Positions 1 through 4,794 of a DNA stretch of 7,529 bases are shown here, piece after piece. The notes below the pieces were generated by a model. The model was not told the DNA's origin, made no database searches, and saw nothing but the letters and a program-made list of their open reading frames with translations. The position numbers were made by a program, and so were the translations under genes. Origin of the DNA: an uncultured Bacteroidota bacterium (GTDB taxonomy: Bacteria > Bacteroidota > Bacteroidia > Chitinophagales > Chitinophagaceae); NCBI GenBank assembly GCA_946479535.1, contig CAMLGP010000119.1, positions 1 through 7,529 on the forward strand, given 5' to 3'. Every line of letters starts with the position of its first letter. Positions within the stretch are counted from its first letter, which is position 1.

Positions 1-368
1 ATCTTGTTAAGGGAAAACCATTCTGCATGATAATCGTCACTCAGCTGCTTTTCGTAAAGGTGAATATCGATCAGGGTAAAATAGGCAACAGATATGGTAC
101 GCTCTACCGGGTCACGTTCCGGCTTGCCAAATGCATATAGTTGTTCAAGATAAACGCCATCAAGACCAGTGAGCTGTTTCAGGATACGGGTAGCGGCTTC
201 TTCAAAACTCTCTTCAGGTTGTACAAATCCACCCATCAGGCTCCAGCTTCCTTTTTGGGGTTCAAACCCTCTTTGAATCAATAAGATCCTGATATCCTCT
301 CCATCAAATCCGAATATGATACAATCCACGGCAGCGAGTACCCTAGTTTGTTTGGAATAATGTCTCAT
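1..368 (-). CDS. NrtR/AraR-like Nudix-domain transcriptional regulator (partial, C-terminus off the left edge)
   Basis: The reading frame starts at ATG (368-366) and stays open for 122 codons to the window edge. The N-terminus MRHYSKQTRVLAAVDCIIFG, the segment around G40-S41-W42-S43-L44-M45-G46-G47-F48, and ERDPVERTISVAY (84-96) are typical of Bacteroidota Nudix-fold regulators. The Nudix box can be aligned (G47, E53, R61, G68, L69), but the catalytic and metal-binding positions of the REUxEE core are I62, Q65 and L66 instead of Glu, so hydrolase activity is unlikely. Known members of this NrtR family, such as the arabinose regulator AraR of Bacteroides, use the Nudix fold to bind a sugar-type effector and a C-terminal winged helix to bind DNA. 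That C-terminal part would lie beyond position 1, so DNA binding is inferred. The gene is co-directional with the two-component genes and 133 bases downstream of the response regulator. The effector and targets are unknown. An ordinary Nudix hydrolase is the less likely alternative. Confidence 0.85.
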   Translation of the reverse strand, partial: MRHYSKQTRVLAAVDCIIFGFDGEDIRILLIQRGFEPQKGSWSLMGGFVQPEESFEEAATRILKQLTGLDGVYLEQLYAFGKPERDPVERTISVAYFTLIDIHLYEKQLSDDYHAEWFSLNK

Positions 369-399
369 ATAACAGGCAGCGGTTTTAAGTTTACTATTG

Positions 400-432
400 T
401 AAATATAAGTGTTAAGGTCTTACATTCTGCAA
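400..432 (-). promoter_or_regulatory. weak candidate Bacteroidota-type promoter for the Nudix regulator
   Basis: On the minus strand TATATTTA (407-400) matches the Bacteroidota -7 consensus TAnnTTTG at five of six fixed positions. A TTG lies 22 bases upstream (432-430) as a possible -33 element. The predicted start would leave a short leader before the ATG at 368. The match is weak in AT-rich sequence, so this is only a suggestion that the Nudix gene has its own promoter. Confidence 0.22.
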
Positions 433-501
433 TTCATCAGCTACTGTGTTTGGCAAAAGACGAGAAGTCACAACATTCCGATAGCCATCTGTGTTGCCAG
501 A

Positions 502-1275
502 TTACTTGCCTTTTTCTGTATCCTTTTTACTCAGGTAATCCGATGGGGTCATTCCAAACTGCTTAAGGAAATTTCTTCCAAAATTGGTTTGGGAGGCATA
601 ACCTACCATATTGGCAACCTCGTAAATTTTGTAGTTCCCTTCCACTAATAATTCTGCCGCTTTCTTGAGACGCGTAATATTGATTATTTCATTGGGTGAA
701 AGATCAGAGAGAGATTTTATTTTACGGTAAAGCGTGGGCTTGCTCATGTTCATGAACCGGGCAAGCTTTTCCACGTCCAGCTCAGTGTCCCCCAGGTTCT
801 TTAAGATCGTTTCATTGATCCTTTCAAGGAATAATTCATCCGCCCTTGAATAGGCAATGCTCTTTATATGTACCAGTGGTGAGCTGGCGAAATATTCCTT
901 GATCTTATTCCTGTTAGTGAGCAGGTTGGCTATCTGCACCTGAAGATATTCTGGTGAAAAGGGTTTCTCTATATATGCGTCTGCTCCCAATTCCAACCCT
1001 TCAATTTTTGATTGGAGCGTATTCCTCGCTGTCAGTAAAATTACTGGGATATGGCTGAATTCAAAATTGCTTTTGATCAGGCGGCAGAGTTCAAACCCGT
1101 CAATTACAGGCATCATAACATCAGAGATCACCAGGTGAATAGCATTTTCCTTCAATAGGTCCAGGGCCTGTTGTCCATCCACAGCTTTGAGGATGGTATA
1201 TTTCTCATTGAGCTCATGTTCCAGGAATTCCAGGATCTCTTCGTTATCGTCTACTAATAATAAAAGCGGGTTCAT
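502..1275 (-). CDS. response regulator with receiver and AraC-type DNA-binding domain (unfused HTCS output)
   Basis: This 257-residue cytoplasmic protein has a receiver domain (about 3-118) followed by an AraC/XylS-type double helix-turn-helix (about 150-250). Receiver landmarks are complete: acidic pair D9-D10, phosphoacceptor D52 in LVISDVMMP, T82 in LLTAR, and K104 in EKPF. In the output domain the first helix-turn-helix is around LARFMNMSKPTLYRKIK (171-187) and the second around VANMVGYASQTNFGRNF (220-236), ending with the family signature FGMTPSDYL (240-248). In canonical Bacteroidota HTCS proteins these modules are the C-terminal third of one large sensor polypeptide. Here they form a separate gene, starting at ATG 9 bases after the kinase stop codon, so the two are almost certainly co-transcribed and cognate. 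The inferred role is phosphorylation-dependent activation of the divergent susC-like gene. The target site has not been shown. Confidence 0.95.
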   Translation of the reverse strand: MNPLLLLVDDNEEILEFLEHELNEKYTILKAVDGQQALDLLKENAIHLVISDVMMPVIDGFELCRLIKSNFEFSHIPVILLTARNTLQSKIEGLELGADAYIEKPFSPEYLQVQIANLLTNRNKIKEYFASSPLVHIKSIAYSRADELFLERINETILKNLGDTELDVEKLARFMNMSKPTLYRKIKSLSDLSPNEIINITRLKKAAELLVEGNYKIYEVANMVGYASQTNFGRNFLKQFGMTPSDYLSKKDTEKGK

Positions 1276-1284
1276 CAGTTTTTA

Positions 1285-4200
1285 TTAATTCCCTTCGCGG
1301 TCAAGTGGAAAGGTCAAAGAAAACACATTCATATTATTTTCAGTCTCTTCCAGCACCAGCTTTCCATTCTGCAATTCCGTCAATGAGCGGGAGAGAGCCA
1401 GTCCTATTCCCGTACCCTTTTGTTTTTCAGTTGCCTTCAGCCGGAAGAACGGTTCAAATATCTTTTCTTTCATGGCTGACGGAATAATATAACCATCATT
1501 TTTTATTTGCAATGTAAAACAGGTATCTGATTGGTTTACCGGCAAAAATGCCACTTCAACCTTCTTTTCCGCATATTTTACTGCATTGCTGAAAAGATTT
1601 GTTAGTATTTTGTTGAATGCTTCGATATCTATATTGGCGCATATTTGATCTGTTACTGGTGCCATGGTAAGGCTGATATCTTTCTGTTCAGCCAGTGGTT
1701 TAAAACTGAGGAATACTTCCTCTGTTAATTCGGTAATATTTGTCCTGACAAAATTCAGGCTGAAACCTTTTATTTCGGTTTGCCTGAAATCCAGCAATTG
1801 ATTGGTTAATGCAATTAACCGGCTTGTATTCTTTTCCATGATCCGGAGACTGTCATTGATACCGGGAGTGTCGCCAGCTTTTTTAATGATCTTTTCCAGC
1901 GGAGCCTTTATGAGTGTCAGAGGGGTTTTTATCTCATGCGCCACATTTGTAAAGAATTGCATTTTGGCTTCATACAGTTCTTTTTCCTTAACAATTTCCA
2001 GTTGCTCAATCTTTCTTTTATTCTTTTCGCGAGTGCGGATATGGTAATTACGCACCAGTAAAAATAGGATGATCAGGGCTGCGGCTATATAGGATAACCA
2101 AGCCAGGTTACTGTCCCACCAGGGAGGAAGTATTTCAATATTCAGAAGGGATTCCGGTCCCTGCCAGGTTCCATTGGGAGAAGCGGCTTTTACTTTGAAG
2201 GTGTAGGAACCGGCTTTCAATTCTGTGAAATAAACCTTACGATTTGTTTTTAAATAAGTCCAGTCTTTATCCAGGCCTTCCATCATGTAGGCATATTCAG
2301 ACATTTCAGGTGCTGTATAGCTTAGTGATGCAAAATCAACACTGAAGGTGGACTGGTTATGCGTAAGACTGATCCTGTCTGTGTAGGTAATGGATTTTGT
2401 TATGGGAGAACCATTCCTGTTTATGAGAAGGTCTTTGTTATTCACCTGAAAGCCCGTAATGTAAACCACAGGTGTGAAATTGACAGCTCGTAACTGAGAC
2501 GGATTAAAGCTGACCATCCCTTTCACACTTCCAAAGTACATTTTCCCAGTTGAGTCTTTAAACGCTGAACTAAAATTAAACTGGTCATTCAGCAACCCAT
2601 TTGCCTTGGTGTATACAACAGATTTTTCAGTTTTCGGATTGAAGGAAACCAGACCTCTTGAAGTGCTGATCCATATCTGTTTGTTATTATCTTCAAGCAG
2701 GCTTAAAATGAAATTGGTGGGTAACCCTGTTTGTGTAGTATATCGCGTAAAACTGCTATCCTTTTTATTAAACTTACATAAGCCGCCTTCAGTAGCAAAC
2801 CAGAGATTTTTATCACTGTCCTGGAATAAACTGTTTACCCGTTCAGAGGCCAACGCATTCCTGTTATGAGCATCATAGCGGAAATTACCTGAGTGTTTTG
2901 TGTTGGGGTTGTAATAATATACTCCATTTCCATAAGTTCCTGCCCAAAGGGTTCCATTCTCATCCTGCAAAATTGAAGAATACCATATGAAAACTGGTAG
3001 CCCTTCAACCGGAGTAAAATTGTCATCCGTCCGGTTATAACGATAAGCCCCGATAGTGGTGCCAATGATTATTTCTCCAGAAGGTGATTTATAAATGCAA
3101 TAAATAAAATTGCTGCGCAGGGAATTGGGTCCTGTATTCTTTGAATAATGCCTGATCACCTTGCTGGTTCGTATATCCATTACATCCAGTCCATGTTCGA
3201 AGGTGCCTATCCACAATTCATTGCCGTCTGGCAGAATGCCGTGGATATTGGAGTAGGAGATCCCATCTTTATTACCCGTTGGCAGATAACTAATGAATTT
3301 GCCGGTAGCATCCAGTTTATTGAGGCCAGCATCTTCTGTCCCGATCCAGAGATTGCCATACTTATCCTGGTGGATTTCCCGCACAACATTTCCACTGAGA
3401 GAGTTCCTGTTCTTATCTGGAAAATAGCGGGTAAATGTGAGTGGATGATTGGGATAATAGCTAACTCCTCCAAAATAAGTGCCTGCCCATATACCTCCTT
3501 CCCTGTCTTTGCAGAAAGTATATACCGCATTATCAGAAATGGAATAGGGATTGTTATATTCTTTTCTCAGGTTGATATATTTCTTTGTAACAAGATTGTA
3601 AATAAATATTCCGGATTCAGTTGCTATCCAGAGTTCATCAGGTGCGGTTTGAACAAAGTTGCGTGCAAATATCTCGGTCCTGTCCGCGTTATAGGTAAGA
3701 ATATCGTTATAGTCGAGGATTTTGCTATCAAACAGCTTCACACCCTGGTTGGAGGTACCAACCAGTATTCTTCCTTCTGAAATGCAATAGAGTTTCTCAA
3801 TCCAGTTGGATACAGATTTTGGTGAATGACTAAACAGGTTATAGCTAATGAAAGACTCAGTTGCAGGATCATATTTCTTCAGCAATCCACCAGAGGTAGA
3901 CACCCATACAGATCCATCAGGTAATGTGCAGATGGAGGTAGCCTCAAAATACTGTTCAATTGGAAAATGCCGAAGGGACTTTGATTTGATATTATACCGG
4001 AATAAATTAAAACTGGTAATAAACCACAGATTATCCTTTGCATCCATTTTAATATCCATCACCTGAGCCCTGATAGGAGTTTGAAGTAAACTAAAGCTTT
4101 CCTGGGTAGCATCGTAGCGGTAAAGACCCTGTTCAGTTCCTGCCCAAAGGATATCGTATGGATCAATATAGAGGGTATGAATGAAATTGCTGCCAATACT

Positions 4201-4428
4201 ACTTGTATCATCAGGATCATTTCTAAATATTTTAAAGGTTACGCCATCAAAGCGATCCAGGCCATCCTTTGTGCCAAACCACAGAAATCCTTTCTTATCC
4301 TGCACACAGGAGATCACTGCATTATTTGACAATCCATTCTCTACCTGGTAGTGGCGGAAATAATAGGATTGACTGCGCGCTCCCGGTAAGAAAATAAATA
4401 GAATGGCAAGGAACAGGAAGTATTTCAA
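1285..4428 (-). CDS. two-propeller periplasmic-sensing histidine kinase (unfused HTCS sensor), TTG start
   Basis: The protein has 1047 residues. A Sec signal peptide (1-19, cleavage near ARS-Q) precedes 14 Reg_prop-type blades, recognisable by repeated W-x-G-T-x-x-G-L motifs at about 32-60, 78-106, 119-147, 165-187, 207-233, 255-278, 295-327, 345-373, 391-418, 437-465, 479-508, 526-554, 568-598 and 611-643. This is enough for two seven-bladed propellers. A Y_Y_Y domain (about 687-768) leads to one membrane span (about 775-793) and a charged coiled-coil linker (798-826). The HisKA H-box holds H831 in HEIKTPLTLI. The HATPase has an N-box (N944, N948), a variant G1 box (N977-D978-G979), an F-box FEPFF (991-995) and a G2 box GTGIGL (1005-1010). 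There is no receiver or AraC domain; these are in the next gene, 9 bases downstream. The start is TTG: upstream in frame there is no ATG before a TAG at 4477-4479, and the first internal Met is residue 124. By family analogy the propellers bind oligosaccharide or another breakdown product in the periplasm, but the ligand is unknown. Confidence 0.95.
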   Translation of the reverse strand: MKYFLFLAILFIFLPGARSQSYYFRHYQVENGLSNNAVISCVQDKKGFLWFGTKDGLDRFDGVTFKIFRNDPDDTSSIGSNFIHTLYIDPYDILWAGTEQGLYRYDATQESFSLLQTPIRAQVMDIKMDAKDNLWFITSFNLFRYNIKSKSLRHFPIEQYFEATSICTLPDGSVWVSTSGGLLKKYDPATESFISYNLFSHSPKSVSNWIEKLYCISEGRILVGTSNQGVKLFDSKILDYNDILTYNADRTEIFARNFVQTAPDELWIATESGIFIYNLVTKKYINLRKEYNNPYSISDNAVYTFCKDREGGIWAGTYFGGVSYYPNHPLTFTRYFPDKNRNSLSGNVVREIHQDKYGNLWIGTEDAGLNKLDATGKFISYLPTGNKDGISYSNIHGILPDGNELWIGTFEHGLDVMDIRTSKVIRHYSKNTGPNSLRSNFIYCIYKSPSGEIIIGTTIGAYRYNRTDDNFTPVEGLPVFIWYSSILQDENGTLWAGTYGNGVYYYNPNTKHSGNFRYDAHNRNALASERVNSLFQDSDKNLWFATEGGLCKFNKKDSSFTRYTTQTGLPTNFILSLLEDNNKQIWISTSRGLVSFNPKTEKSVVYTKANGLLNDQFNFSSAFKDSTGKMYFGSVKGMVSFNPSQLRAVNFTPVVYITGFQVNNKDLLINRNGSPITKSITYTDRISLTHNQSTFSVDFASLSYTAPEMSEYAYMMEGLDKDWTYLKTNRKVYFTELKAGSYTFKVKAASPNGTWQGPESLLNIEILPPWWDSNLAWLSYIAAALIILFLLVRNYHIRTREKNKRKIEQLEIVKEKELYEAKMQFFTNVAHEIKTPLTLIKAPLEKIIKKAGDTPGINDSLRIMEKNTSRLIALTNQLLDFRQTEIKGFSLNFVRTNITELTEEVFLSFKPLAEQKDISLTMAPVTDQICANIDIEAFNKILTNLFSNAVKYAEKKVEVAFLPVNQSDTCFTLQIKNDGYIIPSAMKEKIFEPFFRLKATEKQKGTGIGLALSRSLTELQNGKLVLEETENNMNVFSLTFPLDREGN

Positions 4429-4474
4429 TGAAAAGGGAATTAAGTTATAAATATAGAGAAATAGCCTCTTTCTG

Positions 4475-4483
4475 TGCTATGAT
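4475..4483 (-). repeat. copy 1 of 9-base element ATCATAGCA, upstream of the kinase gene
   Basis: Read in the direction of the kinase gene this is ATCATAGCA, ending 47 bases upstream of the TTG start. The identical 9-mer in the orientation of the susC-like gene is at 4661-4669. The two copies therefore have the same orientation relative to the gene each precedes. They could be binding sites for the response regulator, but a 9-base match in a region this size could arise by chance. Confidence 0.35.
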
Positions 4484-4511
4484 ACAAATCAGCGAAACAT
4501 TGATACGATTT
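4480..4511 (+). repeat. TGATAC direct repeat with 21-base period (candidate AraC-type operator)
   Basis: TGATAC occurs at 4480-4485 and 4501-4506, a centre-to-centre spacing of 21 bases, which is two helical turns. AraC-family output domains commonly bind paired direct half-sites on one face of the DNA, so the arrangement suits the response regulator encoded next door. The first half-site overlaps ATCATAGCA copy 1 and the weak TTTG candidate -33 element of the kinase gene. The motif is short, and no second pair is seen near susC. Confidence 0.3.
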
Positions 4512-4660
4512 GGACATAAGAGTAAAAATAATTTCCTCAATTTCATTCAGGAATAACGAACTGATTGCTAATACTTCAACAAAGAGTATGACTTGCCTCT
4601 GTTTCCCTCTCAATAATCGCTCACTACCAGGATCTCAACTGGCGCAATCCGGAAATATTA

Positions 4661-4669
4661 ATCATAGCA
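4661..4669 (+). repeat. copy 2 of 9-base element ATCATAGCA, upstream of the susC-like gene
   Basis: This is a perfect copy of the element in front of the kinase gene, inverted relative to it, so it reads the same way towards the susC-like gene. It ends about 126 bases upstream of the receptor start codon, a reasonable distance for an activator site upstream of the unseen promoter. Flanking identity beyond the nine bases is only scattered. Confidence 0.35.
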
Positions 4670-4794
4670 TTTATAAGTATCTCCTGCAAACTACCCCCAT
4701 TTTTTTTTGGGCTGGGAAGATAAATGTACGAATGACAATTATAGCTTACCAACCTTTCAATCAATAAATTTTCTCTAAAAACAAATACTGCTGT

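Larger units (their letters stand above)
4429..4794. promoter_or_regulatory. divergent intergenic regulatory region between the sensor kinase and susC-like genes
   Basis: This 366-base AT-rich region separates the divergently transcribed kinase and receptor genes, so it must contain both promoters and probably the response-regulator binding sites. Neither promoter is obvious. For the kinase, TTTG (4488-4485, minus strand) lies 21 bases before TATTTCTC (4463-4456), which matches only four of six -7 positions; TATATTTA (4455-4448) matches five of six but is too far from that TTTG. For susC, TTTG (4706-4709) follows a T-run, with no good TAnnTTTG at normal spacing, while TAAATTTT (4765-4772) matches five of six without a clear -33 element. 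A weak promoter match would be expected for activator-dependent transcription. Other short symmetric elements are ATACT/AGTAT (4571-4575/4585-4589) and CCCA-T8-TGGG (4696-4711). I see no convincing protein-coding gene here. Confidence 0.7.

Noticed and set aside
443..495. Direct repeat CTGTGTT at 444-450 and 489-495
   Set aside because: Seven bases with no helical phasing and no clear promoter relation; expected by chance.
451..499. Inverted repeat TGGCAA/TTGCCA with a 37-base loop between the response regulator and the Nudix gene, considered as a terminator
   Set aside because: The stem is only six pairs with a long loop and no adjacent T-run in the direction of transcription, so a terminator is not supported.
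3148..3780. A 210-codon open frame on the plus strand, antisense to the propeller part of the kinase
   Set aside because: It lies wholly inside a confidently identified gene, has no recognisable domain, and its composition follows from the complement of the propeller repeats.
4571..4589. Inverted repeat ATACT/AGTAT with a 9-base spacer in the divergent region
   Set aside because: Only five pairs in AT-rich sequence; noted in the regional entry but not enough to call an operator.
4510..4767. An 85-codon open frame in the divergent intergenic region, plus strand
   Set aside because: No recognisable domain or signal peptide, no start context, and low-complexity residue use; it fills most of a region that must hold two promoters. 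Better read as regulatory DNA.
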